The notes: generated from the sequence alone by a model not told the origin. A DNA stretch of 64,000 nucleotides from Anaerolineaceae bacterium (GCA_002702065.1 NZXX01000001.1:2604001-2668000); one strand, 5' to 3'. Shown: positions 39,929-49,094, numbered from the stretch's first letter. A program made the numbers and translations.

Positions 39929-42208
39929 ATGGCTCAAACGATAGATATACCTGTTGAATCGCTTCCCTACTGGATGCAGCGTGCCCGCCGCGGTTGGGAC
40001 TGGGGCCTGCTGCTGGCAATTGCCTTTGGTATCCTGATGGCCTGGCCATTTATTGTGCGTCCTGGCCTGCCCCGCACCAACGCCAGCGAAAATTTTGTCT
40101 TCCTGACGACCGACTACAGCCATGCCCTGCGCGAAGGGCGCCTGTACCCGCGCTGGTCGCCCAACGTACTCGGTGGTTTTGGCGCCCCGGTGCCCCATTA
40201 TTTTCCGCCCGGCGCACCGTATACCGCCGCATTGATCGAGTTCCTGTTTACCAATGACCCGGTTCGCGCCGTTCGCATCACATTTGTGCTAGGGTTCCTG
40301 GCCGCCGCGGTCGCCACCTATACCTTTACCAAACGGCACACATCCGCCGCCGCCAGTCTGCTTGCGACTGTCCTCTTTATCTTTGGCCCCTACTTCGGCC
40401 AGACTGCTCCCTATCTGCGCGGTGATCTGGCGGAATTTCTGGCGCTGGCGCTGCTGCCGCTGCTATTGTGGAGCGTCGATCATCTGGCGACAGACAACCG
40501 GCCTACCGATTTCCTGGTAACCACGATCGTAACCGCCGCCCTCATTTTCTGTCATCCCCCAACCGCAGCCATCGGCCTGGCTCTGTCCGCTCTCACGCTC
40601 ATCTGGCTGACATTGAAAGCCCGTGCCACCTGGGTGCCCGCCGTGATGGCACTTGCAGCAGGGGTCGGGCTGTCGACCGTGTACTGGCTGCCAGCGCTGC
40701 TGGAATACAACGCTGTCCAGTGGGTACAACAAGCCGCTAATCCACAGCAGATTACTCTGTTATCGTTGTTTGCGCCCTTGCAACCGGTCGACCTCAACGA
40801 ACTGATTCCCAGACCGGTCTGGACATTGGGCCTTGCTGCTTTCCTGTTCGGTCTGGCCGCCCTGGTCGTGCTTGTCATCCGTAAACGCATTGATATTCAC
40901 GGGATTTTCCTGCTGGCTGGCATCAGCTTGACCGTGCTGTGTTTGCTGCTGCTGCCCGATCAAGTCTGGTTGTTAGGGCCGATCAGCCTGTGCATTGCCA
41001 TCGGTAACAGTGTCCTCATCGAAATCCGCGCCTATCTGGAACCGCGCTGGCAGCGGATATGGACAGCGGGCTTGTTAACCTTTGCGCTGATCATCGCCCT
41101 ACCCGTCATTCAGGCTCCACAGTGGCCGCCATCCTTCGGCGATAGTCAGCCGGTCGACCAGATCCGCTACGAGCAGCAAGGCGCTGGCATTGCGGTCCTG
41201 CCGCCCGATTATCCGCTGCCCCTTTCACTTACAGAAATTCCCACCACCAACCGGTTGTTATTATCCGGCTTTGAAGCAGACAGTGTGAACAAAATTGCGC
41301 CGCTTCAGGGGACAGTCCGCCCGCAAATTACGCTCATTCGACACGAAACTCACCGCGATATTTTTCAGGTGCAGGCCAGTGGGCCAACCACGCTCACTTA
41401 CCTGAATGCGTGGTTTCCCGGCTGGCAGGCAGCGGCGGCTGGCACCAGTGTGCCACTGTATCGCGACGAACAAACCGGTCTGTCCGTACTGGAAATCCCC
41501 TCGATGAATGGGGAACTGGTCATCAGCCTGGGCCCCACCGCACCGCGCCGCACCGGCTCATGGCTGACGGTAGTCGTGTTGATCGTCATACTGATTTACA
41601 CCGGACGCCGCCTCCGCGACACCTCGGAATATCTACCCGCTTCGTCACTGCTTGACATCGCCGAAGCCCGACTTCTGGCGTTCATTGTCGGTGCGTTTGG
41701 CCTCATCGTCATTCTGGTCATGACGCCTTCATCACCGCTGATGCTCTATGCCCAACCGGGTCACCGGCTCGACCAGGCAACCCTGCTGCGCACCAGCACC
41801 AGCGCCGGGCTTGAGGCACTGGCCTATGACCTCCAGACGCCGCAGGTTCGCCCCGGCGATGACCTTCGCTTCACACTATACTGGCAGGCGCGTCGCACCC
41901 TGCCCACCAATTATCAGATCCAGACAGCGCTCATCCATACCGGCAGCGGCGACGTGCTCTATCGCACACCGCATCGAGCGCCGGGTTATTACCCCACCAG
42001 CCGCTGGCGCAGGTCACTCTACGTGCAGGATCAATACACCATCCCGCTTCCGCCCGACACCCCATCCGGTGATTACGAAATTCGTATCGCCGTTGTTGAT
42101 TGCAACCCCACCTGCAACAACGCCGCCGAACTGACATTCTTCCAGTTAAACGGGCAGAATATCGGCCAAAGCATGACGCTGCCGGAAATCGTCCATGTCG
42201 TGGAATAA
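39929..42208 (+). CDS. Polytopic membrane protein, 6-PTPS-related/GT-C-like
   Basis: The 759-residue product has about a dozen hydrophobic segments in the first 420 residues, then a soluble stretch (about 430-560), another two or three helices, and a C-terminal beta-rich domain of about 150 residues with DDLRFTLYWQARRTLP. The opening GWDWGLLLAIAFGILMAWPF and the acidic loop NFVFLTTDYSHALREGRLYPRWSPNVLGG resemble membrane proteins annotated as 6-pyruvoyl-tetrahydropterin synthase-related, which share a GT-C glycosyltransferase-like plan. A role in transfer from lipid-linked sugars is possible but not shown. The ATG is chosen because an excellent -10 stands seven bases before it. Confidence 0.7.
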   Translation: MAQTIDIPVESLPYWMQRARRGWDWGLLLAIAFGILMAWPFIVRPGLPRTNASENFVFLTTDYSHALREGRLYPRWSPNVLGGFGAPVPHYFPPGAPYTAALIEFLFTNDPVRAVRITFVLGFLAAAVATYTFTKRHTSAAASLLATVLFIFGPYFGQTAPYLRGDLAEFLALALLPLLLWSVDHLATDNRPTDFLVTTIVTAALIFCHPPTAAIGLALSALTLIWLTLKARATWVPAVMALAAGVGLSTVYWLPALLEYNAVQWVQQAANPQQITLLSLFAPLQPVDLNELIPRPVWTLGLAAFLFGLAALVVLVIRKRIDIHGIFLLAGISLTVLCLLLLPDQVWLLGPISLCIAIGNSVLIEIRAYLEPRWQRIWTAGLLTFALIIALPVIQAPQWPPSFGDSQPVDQIRYEQQGAGIAVLPPDYPLPLSLTEIPTTNRLLLSGFEADSVNKIAPLQGTVRPQITLIRHETHRDIFQVQASGPTTLTYLNAWFPGWQAAAAGTSVPLYRDEQTGLSVLEIPSMNGELVISLGPTAPRRTGSWLTVVVLIVILIYTGRRLRDTSEYLPASSLLDIAEARLLAFIVGAFGLIVILVMTPSSPLMLYAQPGHRLDQATLLRTSTSAGLEALAYDLQTPQVRPGDDLRFTLYWQARRTLPTNYQIQTALIHTGSGDVLYRTPHRAPGYYPTSRWRRSLYVQDQYTIPLPPDTPSGDYEIRIAVVDCNPTCNNAAELTFFQLNGQNIGQSMTLPEIVHVVE

Positions 42209-42282
42209 CTTCGTTTCGCTGACTTATTGGGTCAAAATGTACGGTGAAAATGGCCTGCATCTGACCTAAAGTAGCACCTCGT

Positions 42283-42322
42283 TTAAGACTCGCTTGTCTT
42301 AACGCGACGCTCTAAGTACAAT
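42283..42322 (+). promoter_or_regulatory. Promoter of the TPR-uroD-rsmD unit with an overlapping palindrome
   Basis: TTGTCT (42294-42299) and TACAAT (42317-42322) are 17 bases apart, about 47 bases before the ATG at 42370. A palindrome TTAAGAC, six bases, GTCTTAA (42283-42302) covers the -35 element, so a bound repressor would block it. It also could fold as a hairpin, but lacks a T run. Confidence 0.6.
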
Positions 42323-42369
42323 CAGCGCATTCAGCAGTTCACATTTCTAGATGATTGGAGCAGACCCAC

Positions 42370-42723
42370 ATGGCTACCCGAAATACGGCCACTGATCTTG
42401 TAAGTCAGGCTTGGAACCAACTGCGTACCGGGCGCGCCGATGCCGCCGTGACCGAATTCCAGAAAATCGTACAGCAGTATCCGAAGGATATTGACGCCAA
42501 CTATGGACTCGGCCTTGCCCAGCGGGCGGCCCACCAGGATGAAGCCGCCTACCAGACATTTCAGAAGACGCTGGAACTGGTGGAAGAAAACAAAACCGCC
42601 TACGAAAGCGAACGTATCCCCAGTACAGAAACTGATGCGATCAAGACTCCGGAAGACGACCGCTTCATGATGCTCACGCGCATGGTGAGCCAGCGCCTGT
42701 CCGAACTCAAGGGGCAAGCCTAG
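42370..42723 (+). CDS. Small TPR-like protein
   Basis: The 117-residue soluble protein has about two TPR-like units: SQAWNQLRTGRADAAVTEFQKIVQQYPKD and ANYGLGLAQRAAHQDEAAYQTFQKTLELVEE, followed by a polar, less ordered tail. It probably binds another protein. The start ATG at 42370 has GGAG nine bases upstream; an earlier TTG at 42355 is also possible. It lies 9 bases ahead of the UroD-like gene, in the same unit. Confidence 0.75.
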   Translation: MATRNTATDLVSQAWNQLRTGRADAAVTEFQKIVQQYPKDIDANYGLGLAQRAAHQDEAAYQTFQKTLELVEENKTAYESERIPSTETDAIKTPEDDRFMMLTRMVSQRLSELKGQA

Positions 42724-42732
42724 TTCTCACTT

Positions 42733-43728
42733 ATGAATAAACGCGAGCGACTCGAAAAAACATTCGCCGGCGAGGCAACCGACCGGGTTCCGGCGGCCCT
42801 GTGGCGTCAATGGCCGGGGGATGACCAGCGAGCCGCAGACCTCGCGCGGTCATGTGTGGATTATCAAAACACGTATGACTGGGATTTCCTCAAGGTGACA
42901 CCCAATCACAATTACTGTGTGACTGATTATGGGGTGCAGGATGAGTGGGAAGGCAACCTTGAGGGCACACGCAAGACCACCCGCTATTTCGTTAGCCGTT
43001 CGCTGGACTGGACAGACTTGCGCCCCCTTGACCCGCTGCGTGGCGCGCTTGGCCGTCATCTGGAATGTCTGCGTCTCATTCCCAATGGACTGAAGGATGC
43101 AGACACGCCGGTTCTCATGACGATCTTCAGTCCGCTGTCACAGGCGAAGTTTCTGGCGGGCGATCAGCGTCTTCTGCGGCATATGCGCACCAACCCGGAC
43201 CGCGTGCATACCGCACTCAATGTGTTAACCGAGAGCACGCTGCGATTTTTCGACGAGCTGCGCCGCACCCCCATCGCCGGCATTTTTTACGCCATGCAGC
43301 ATGCCAGCTATGACGTCATGTCGGTGGACGAGTACCAGACATTTGGCTGGCCCTACGACCGCAAAATTCTGGAGTCAATCGCCAGTACATGGTGGTTCAA
43401 CATGGCACATTTTCACGGTTTGTCCCCCATGTTCCAGTTCGCACCGCAGCTGCCAGTTCAGGCGATCAACTGGCACGACCGCGACACCGACCCGGACCTG
43501 GCACACGGGCGTTCGCAGATCAACGTGGCGGCATGTGGGGGCCTGTCCCAATGGGATCACGTCCATTACGGCACGCCAACCACCATCAAGGATGCTGTGC
43601 GCGAAGCCATTACCGTGACGAACGCACGCCGCCTCATCATCTCGACAGGCTGCGTCACGATGGTGACATCACCACAATCGAACCTGCGAGCAGTACGCGA
43701 AGCAGTCGAAGCGACAGGGAGCAGCTAA
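42733..43728 (+). CDS. Uroporphyrinogen decarboxylase-like protein
   Basis: The 331-residue product belongs to the UroD superfamily, which includes haem-pathway HemE and cobalamin- or methyl-transferring proteins such as MtaA. It begins NKRERLEKTFAGEATDRVPAALWRQWPGD, a start typical of the non-HemE members, and has PVLMTIFSPLSQAKFL, MSVDEYQTFGWPYDRKIL and FHGLSPMFQF. A C-terminal TGCVTMVTSPQSNLRAVREAV contains the Cys near the end seen in many members. The conserved Arg/Asp pattern of true HemE is not evident. The reaction is unknown. Its TAA overlaps the rsmD ATG (TAATG). Confidence 0.85.
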   Translation: MNKRERLEKTFAGEATDRVPAALWRQWPGDDQRAADLARSCVDYQNTYDWDFLKVTPNHNYCVTDYGVQDEWEGNLEGTRKTTRYFVSRSLDWTDLRPLDPLRGALGRHLECLRLIPNGLKDADTPVLMTIFSPLSQAKFLAGDQRLLRHMRTNPDRVHTALNVLTESTLRFFDELRRTPIAGIFYAMQHASYDVMSVDEYQTFGWPYDRKILESIASTWWFNMAHFHGLSPMFQFAPQLPVQAINWHDRDTDPDLAHGRSQINVAACGGLSQWDHVHYGTPTTIKDAVREAITVTNARRLIISTGCVTMVTSPQSNLRAVREAVEATGSS

Positions 43729-44303
43729 TGCCATTGCGGGTAATCGCAGGTACAGCCAAAGGGCGACGCTTAAAGCTTGTCCCCGGTGATACGACACGCC
43801 CGGTAATGGACCGGGTAAAGGAAGCTTTTTTCAGTATTCTGGGACGTCAGATATTCGACGCCACCTTTCTCGACCTGTTCGCCGGGACCGGCAGCGTCGG
43901 CATCGAAGCCCTCAGCCGGGGTGCAAAGCGCGCGGTCTTCGTGGAAATGGACAAACTGGCGGTGCAGACGATTCAGGCCAATTTGGAAATCACGGGCCTG
44001 GGCGACAGCGCCACGATCCGCCGCAGCGATGTCCTCAGCTTTCTCAAAAAACCATCCGGCACCGCCTACGACTTTATCTATATCGCCCCGCCGCAGTATA
44101 AAGACCTGTGGAAGAAAACCCTCGAAACGCTCGACGCCAATCCGGGTTGGATCGGGCCAGATACGGTCGTCATCGTCCAGATCGACCCATCCGAACAGCA
44201 GCCCATCGAACTGAGCCAGCTCGTGCCTTATGATGAACGCCGCTATGGCAAAACGCTGTTGTGGTTTTTTGAAGCATCCGACACCGAGGCAACCGAGGAC
44301 TAG
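43728..44303 (+). CDS. rsmD: 16S rRNA guanine-966 N2-methyltransferase
   Basis: RsmD methylates G966 of 16S rRNA with S-adenosylmethionine. The 191-residue product starts LRVIAGTAKGRRLKLVPGD and has TRPVMDRVKEAFFSIL, the SAM-binding FLDLFAGTGSVGIEALSRGA, and VFVEMDKLAVQTI. Motif IV, normally DPPF or DPPY, reads APPQY (at about residues 121-125). Loss of the Asp is unusual, though it may be a lineage variant. Other RsmD features are intact. It shares one base with the preceding stop and lies six bases before an ImmA-like gene. Confidence 0.9.
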   Translation: MPLRVIAGTAKGRRLKLVPGDTTRPVMDRVKEAFFSILGRQIFDATFLDLFAGTGSVGIEALSRGAKRAVFVEMDKLAVQTIQANLEITGLGDSATIRRSDVLSFLKKPSGTAYDFIYIAPPQYKDLWKKTLETLDANPGWIGPDTVVIVQIDPSEQQPIELSQLVPYDERRYGKTLLWFFEASDTEATED

Positions 44304-44308
44304 CTGCG

Positions 44309-44737
44309 ATGGCCGAATTACCGCCGCTTGAAACCATCGTCTGCGAGGTCATCCGCACATTTGAGATTCAAGCGCCGCCCGTACCTGTCGAGAGCATGTT
44401 GCAGCATCCCCTGCCCGGCATGTGGAGCGAGGTGGATATTGGCAAGCTGTCCATCGGATTTCTGAAAGTGAAAAGTCCTTATTCACCGCGTATGTCGCTG
44501 ACGCGCCTGCTGGCCCGGCATATCATTGAAAGCGACTGGGGCCACGCCCGCCAGCTGCATGTGCTGGCAACCACCGATGCCGATATTCACGCCTGCGCGC
44601 GGATGCTGGTTATGCCCTACACCATGATTTCCGCGCTTAGCCCAGCTACGCGCACAGCCAGTGCCATCAGCTCCCATTTTGAAGTCCCGGTCGAGGATGC
44701 TGAATTACGCCTGACCGAGCTGGCCGATTATTTGTGA
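44309..44737 (+). CDS. Degenerate ImmA/IrrE-like protein
   Basis: The 142-residue product resembles the C-terminal half of ImmA/IrrE metallopeptidases. LLARHIIESDWGH occupies the place of the HExxH helix, but without the full zinc motif, and the last 45 residues (ACARMLVMPYTMISAL, SAISSHFEVPVEDAELRLTEL) match the typical tail where a winged-helix-like part follows. It is probably inactive as a protease, if the family call is right. It follows rsmD by five bases and overlaps the convergent cca gene by ten bases. Confidence 0.6.
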   Translation: MAELPPLETIVCEVIRTFEIQAPPVPVESMLQHPLPGMWSEVDIGKLSIGFLKVKSPYSPRMSLTRLLARHIIESDWGHARQLHVLATTDADIHACARMLVMPYTMISALSPATRTASAISSHFEVPVEDAELRLTELADYL

Positions 44738-46176
44738 TGGTTTGTATCGGGTAAATGCCTGCGTGCCAGCGCCAGTGCATCCTCCAGCGAGGTCACATCA
44801 CCGGTGACCTGCCCCTCTCGAATTCGTTCCAGCAGCACACCAATTAGCGGTCCGCGTTCAAGGCCCAGCTCGGCCATTAACTGATTGCCGTCCAACACCG
44901 GCGTCGGTTCAACCACTTCATAAAACTGATCATAATAGGCGGCCAGCATCGTGAGCAGCCGTTCCACCATCACCAGCCATTGATCCTGTTCCAGTGCGCT
45001 GCCCGCCCGCCCCAAATAAGTTGCCGCAGCCAGCAGACACACATCAACCCCGGCGCTGCCAGTTTGCCGCCAGAAACGGTGCAGCACCAGCGGTGACCAG
45101 TCATCTTCTTGGAGAGGCACACGTATAGCGCCGATCACGGTCATCAGCCAATCGCGTTCTGCGTTGCTCAGCCTGAGGGCCTGCGCCCGCGCCCCGGCTT
45201 CCTGAGGCGACTCTTCGCTGAGCAGCACAGCCAGAATCAGCAGCGCCGCGTGCGACCGCTCGTTGGGCCACGTCTGCGCAATATGGACTTGCAGACGCTG
45301 GCGATAGCGGTCAAGCTGCATAATCCACATCCCGATGCCAAAGGTTGCCCCGGTATAATCGGTTCGATGTGGGCTGATCGCTGAGACAAGGTGCGCCATC
45401 TTTTCGACGACCGCCAGCGTTTCCTGCCACAAGTTTGTATAATCATCGCCCTGTGCGGGTCGATCACGCAGCATGGCAATCTCCGGCACAATGCTGTCCA
45501 GCAAACCCAGATTTTCCGCCACACGTACCGCCACACGTGGCCGGTTGACCGCAAGCATCTTCATAAATTCATCGCGCAGGCGTTCCGGCGAAATGGTGGG
45601 CAGCATGGCCCTGGCCGCCCGCACATCCTTTGCGGTCTGCGGTTCCAGCCTCATCTCCAGTTGAACACTTTGCCGCACTGCCCGCAGCGCCCGCAGCGGA
45701 TCATCCGGCAGCGCTTGTGGCCCACAGCGGCGGATCACCTTGCTTCGAACATCCTGTTCGCCATCCAGCGGGTCGATCAGCATATCGACATCCACCGTCA
45801 GGTCGACAGCCATAGAATTGATCGTAAAGTCCCGGTCAGACAAATCGGCCAGCAGATCGTCGCCGCGAAAACGTGCGACATCAATCACAAAGCTGCCTTC
45901 CGCCGTTTTGACCAAAGCCCGCCCGACATCGCGGTCCGCGTCCAGCACGAAAAAATCACCCTTAAACGCGTTGGCAATGCGCCGGGCCAGCGCGGTGCCA
46001 CCCTGCGCAACCGCCAGGTCAATGTCCGTCAGTGGGCGTTGCAGCAGCGCATCGCGCACCGCACCGCCGACTACGTACACCGCCTGTTTTGTATCGACAA
46101 GCATGTCCTGTAGGGAGAAGATGATGTCCGGCCAGTACAGGGGGCGATACGGCTGGCGCGGTGTCAAATCAGCCAT
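44728..46176 (-). CDS. cca: CCA tRNA nucleotidyltransferase/poly(A) polymerase family
   Basis: The 482-residue product has the class II nucleotidyltransferase head: VVGGAVRDALL (GGAVRD at 37-42) and the metal aspartates D51 and D53 in LTDIDLAV, followed by DRDFTINSMAVDL and DPLRALRAVRQSVQLEMRLEP. The tRNAs in this window lack encoded CCA, so a CCA-adding enzyme is required. The family also includes A-adding and poly(A) enzymes, so exact specificity is uncertain. The open frame extends to 46260, but the ATG at 46176 overlaps the hpt stop by eight bases and gives the family start. Confidence 0.88.
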   Translation of the reverse strand: MADLTPRQPYRPLYWPDIIFSLQDMLVDTKQAVYVVGGAVRDALLQRPLTDIDLAVAQGGTALARRIANAFKGDFFVLDADRDVGRALVKTAEGSFVIDVARFRGDDLLADLSDRDFTINSMAVDLTVDVDMLIDPLDGEQDVRSKVIRRCGPQALPDDPLRALRAVRQSVQLEMRLEPQTAKDVRAARAMLPTISPERLRDEFMKMLAVNRPRVAVRVAENLGLLDSIVPEIAMLRDRPAQGDDYTNLWQETLAVVEKMAHLVSAISPHRTDYTGATFGIGMWIMQLDRYRQRLQVHIAQTWPNERSHAALLILAVLLSEESPQEAGARAQALRLSNAERDWLMTVIGAIRVPLQEDDWSPLVLHRFWRQTGSAGVDVCLLAAATYLGRAGSALEQDQWLVMVERLLTMLAAYYDQFYEVVEPTPVLDGNQLMAELGLERGPLIGVLLERIREGQVTGDVTSLEDALALARRHLPDTNHHK

Positions 46177-46756
46177 TGGCCAGCGCATCCAGATTGACGA
46201 CGCCGACAAATGGCAGATTGCGGAACTTCTCATCCAGATCAAGGCCATAACCAAAGACAAACTTGTCCTCGATCTCGAAGCCCGTATAGTCTATCTGAAT
46301 ATCGACTGTGCGGCGCGAGGCTTTGTCCAGCAGCGCACACAGCTTCAGGCTGGCCGGGTGGCGCGCCTGCAAGAAATCCATCACAAAGCGCAGGGTATGC
46401 CCACTGTCGATAATGTCTTCCACCAGCAGCAGATGCCGCCCTTCCACCTGTGCCTTCAGGTCCATATCAATCCGAACCTGTCCACCAGATTCCCGCACAC
46501 CAACCCCATAGCTGGACACAGCCAGAAAGTCGATCGCATGCGGCACATGCACATGCCGCATCAAATCCGTCAGAAACATGACCCCGCCCTTGAGGATGCA
46601 GATCAGCAGCAAGTCCGGACAGTCCGCATAGTCCGCCGAAATGGTTTCGCCCAGTTCCCGAACCCGCTGTTGGAGCGTCTGTTCATCAATCAAGGTTTCC
46701 TTGAGATATTGCTCGTAAGGATGAGACACGGATACCTCGCAATCCAGATCAACCAT
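46169..46756 (-). CDS. hpt: Hypoxanthine phosphoribosyltransferase
   Basis: Hpt salvages hypoxanthine or guanine to IMP or GMP with PRPP in the cytosol. The 195-residue product has ILKGGVMFLTDLMRH (about 52-66), SSYGV, the PRPP loop LLVEDIIDSGHTL (about 109-121) and the C-terminal DKFVFGYGLDLDEKFRNLPFVG, all typical. The ATG at 46756 is chosen over one at 46768 because a TATAAT (46772-46767) lies immediately upstream and would leave only a few bases of leader. Confidence 0.93.
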   Translation of the reverse strand: MVDLDCEVSVSHPYEQYLKETLIDEQTLQQRVRELGETISADYADCPDLLLICILKGGVMFLTDLMRHVHVPHAIDFLAVSSYGVGVRESGGQVRIDMDLKAQVEGRHLLLVEDIIDSGHTLRFVMDFLQARHPASLKLCALLDKASRRTVDIQIDYTGFEIEDKFVFGYGLDLDEKFRNLPFVGVVNLDALANG

Positions 46757-46766
46757 TAGTCGACGC

Positions 46767-46772
46767 ATTATA
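46767..46772 (-). promoter_or_regulatory. -10 element of hpt, near-leaderless arrangement
   Basis: Minus-strand TATAAT lies ten bases before the ATG at 46756, so the leader would be about four bases. No convincing -35 is visible; the position 17 bases upstream reads AGGAAC. Confidence 0.4.
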
Positions 46773-46794
46773 GCAAATCATCCGGCGACGTTCC

Positions 46795-47283
46795 TCAGTC
46801 GAAGAGAATCTGTATTGCCAGCCGCCCCAAGACCACTTCATCCCCACTGCGAAGCTGTACCGGCGTATAGGGGTATAACCGTTCGTTGTTCAGTCGCGAA
46901 CCATTGGAACTGTTCAGGTCGGTAATGTACAGGTGATCATCCTGCAAATGCAGGCGGGCATGCTTGCGCGAGACACCGCGTTCCGCTGCCCCCAGGTGGC
47001 TTAGGTCGATGTCCGGGCGCGCGGCGGTAGTGTGGTCAATCCGCCCCAGAACATAAGTCGACCGGACGCCGCCGAAGTTCACAATTTCCGTCATGCCCCG
47101 AATAACCAGCTTGACGTTGTAGCGGTCTGTAACGAGCGTATCGTCATCAACGGGCTTATCATTACGTTTAACACGGTTGATGCCATCCGGCACGATGGCG
47201 GTCTCATTATTGGATAGTGATGGCGATTTTGGCGATTCCAGCGGAGCAGTACCCTTTTCAATAGAATCAGATTCATCGTTCAT
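46795..47283 (-). CDS. FHA-domain protein
   Basis: The 162-residue product has an acidic, polar N-terminal half without fixed motifs and a C-terminal FHA domain: YVLGRIDHT, RGVSRKHARLHLQDDHLYITDLNSSNGSRLNNERL and SGDEVVLGRLAIQI (about 85-162). FHA domains bind phosphothreonine peptides, so a Ser/Thr kinase partner is expected elsewhere. The ATG at 47283 is used rather than an upstream start at 47343, which would lie in the divergent promoter region. Confidence 0.88.
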   Translation of the reverse strand: MNDESDSIEKGTAPLESPKSPSLSNNETAIVPDGINRVKRNDKPVDDDTLVTDRYNVKLVIRGMTEIVNFGGVRSTYVLGRIDHTTAARPDIDLSHLGAAERGVSRKHARLHLQDDHLYITDLNSSNGSRLNNERLYPYTPVQLRSGDEVVLGRLAIQILFD

Positions 47284-47357
47284 TTTGTAATCAGCAGGCT
47301 GTACACTTACAATTAATTCAGCAATTGTTACAGTATAGCACAACTAAGGGTGCAACT

Positions 47358-49094
47358 ATGACGACAATCACCCGCGCCCAGCCACGAAACACGATCCGGG
47401 TGACATTTGATAATGACCTCGTTCTTGAGGGACCGGTCGGCGCAACTGCCGAATCGTTTCTCAAAGCAGCGGCAGATATCACGCCAGACCACTATGACAG
47501 CCCCATCATGGGCGCGATCATCGACGGCAGGCTGCGCGAACTCGCTTACCCGCTGTATCGCGATGCCCAGATTCAGCCGGTTCTGCTGTCCAGCAGCGAC
47601 GGTGGCCGCATCTACCGGCGCTCGCTGGTCATGCTGCTGACAACCGCTGTGGAAGAATTGTGGCCCGGCACCAAAGTTGCGGTCAGTTACGCGGTGCCCG
47701 ATGGCGGTTTTTACTGCCGCGTGATGAACCGCGACCCCTTGACCAAAGATGAACTGGCAGAGCTGTACAGCCACATGCGCCATATCGTGGAGCAGGACGA
47801 ACCCATCAGCAAGCGGCTGGCCTCCATGGAAGAAGCCAATGCGTTGTTTCAGGCGCGGGAAGACCACGACAAGGTGCGTCTGCTGGAACAGCGCACCCGC
47901 GATGAACTGGTACTCTACCGGCTGCGCGACCGCGAAGATTATTATTATGGCTATATGGTGCCATCCACCGCTTATCTGCAATTATTCCGGCTGATCGTGG
48001 TGGATGCCGGCTTTATCCTGCAATATCCGCGCAAGGAAACAACCGGTACGCTCGGCAATATCGCCGCTTATAACAAGCTCACACAGGTTTTTCAGGAAGC
48101 CGACCACTGGTTGCAGCGCATGGGTGTCGAAGACATCGGGCGGCTCAACAGCATCGTCCGGGCCGATCAGGTGCATGAACTGATCCTCGTGGCCGAAGCC
48201 CTGCACGAACAGCGGGTGGCGCGTATCGCCAGCGAAATTCGCCGCCAGCATGAGGATCAGGGTGTTCGCATTGTGCTGATCGCCGGGCCGTCGTCTTCCG
48301 GCAAGACCACCTTTTCCAAGCGCCTCGCCATCCAACTGTTGGCAAACGGCCTGCGCCCATTCACGCTGGAGATGGACAACTATTTCGTAGACCGTGAGCT
48401 AACCCCGCGTGATGAATCCGGCGACTACGACTTTGAGTCGCTGTATGCCATCAACCTGAAGCTGTTCAACGAGCAACTGCTCCAGTTAATCGCAGGGCAG
48501 GAAGTGCAGCTGCCGCGTTTTGACTTTATGACGGGCCAGAGTGTGCCGGGGCGCATCGCCCGCCTGAATGACGGACAAATCATCATCATCGAAGGTATTC
48601 ATGGCCTGAACCCGGCGCTGGTGCCGGATATCCCTAAAGAGGTGATTCATCGCGTTTATGTGTCCGCACTCACCCAGTTGAATATCGACTGGCACAACCG
48701 CGTGCCCACCACCGATGTGCGCCTGCTGCGCCGCATTGTCCGTGATGCCCAGCACCGGGGCTACAACGCTGCCGATACGCTCAAACGCTGGGGCAGCGTG
48801 CGCCGGGGTGAAAAACACAACATTTTCCCGTTTCAGGAAAACGCCGATGTCATGTTCAATTCAGCCCTCACCTATGAGCTGGCTGCCCTGCGCCCGATGG
48901 CGGAACCCCTGCTGCTTCAGGTCAGGTTCGGCACGCCAGAACATATCGAGGCCAACCGGCTGCTCTCGTTCCTGAATTGGGTTCAACCATTGACACAGGC
49001 ACAAATGGACCACATACCGGATACATCCCTGCTGCGGGAGTTTATCGGGGGTTCCAGCCTGCAAGATTATCATCCCTACCGACCAGCTGAATAG
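47358..49094 (+). CDS. TGS/SAD-domain nucleoside kinase
   Basis: The 578-residue product joins an N-terminal ThrRS-like part (TGS-like start VTFDNDLVLEGPVGATAESF, then SAD-like sequence about 60-220) to a C-terminal uridine kinase/phosphoribulokinase-type P-loop domain with Walker A AGPSSSGKTTF at about residue 310, DNYFVDRELTPRD, DFMTG and IIIEGIHGLNPAL. This fusion is known in bacteria; its substrate is thought to be a nucleoside but is poorly characterised. The ATG at 47358 is preferred; an earlier start at 47325 lies in the divergent promoter region. Confidence 0.88.
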   Translation: MTTITRAQPRNTIRVTFDNDLVLEGPVGATAESFLKAAADITPDHYDSPIMGAIIDGRLRELAYPLYRDAQIQPVLLSSSDGGRIYRRSLVMLLTTAVEELWPGTKVAVSYAVPDGGFYCRVMNRDPLTKDELAELYSHMRHIVEQDEPISKRLASMEEANALFQAREDHDKVRLLEQRTRDELVLYRLRDREDYYYGYMVPSTAYLQLFRLIVVDAGFILQYPRKETTGTLGNIAAYNKLTQVFQEADHWLQRMGVEDIGRLNSIVRADQVHELILVAEALHEQRVARIASEIRRQHEDQGVRIVLIAGPSSSGKTTFSKRLAIQLLANGLRPFTLEMDNYFVDRELTPRDESGDYDFESLYAINLKLFNEQLLQLIAGQEVQLPRFDFMTGQSVPGRIARLNDGQIIIIEGIHGLNPALVPDIPKEVIHRVYVSALTQLNIDWHNRVPTTDVRLLRRIVRDAQHRGYNAADTLKRWGSVRRGEKHNIFPFQENADVMFNSALTYELAALRPMAEPLLLQVRFGTPEHIEANRLLSFLNWVQPLTQAQMDHIPDTSLLREFIGGSSLQDYHPYRPAE

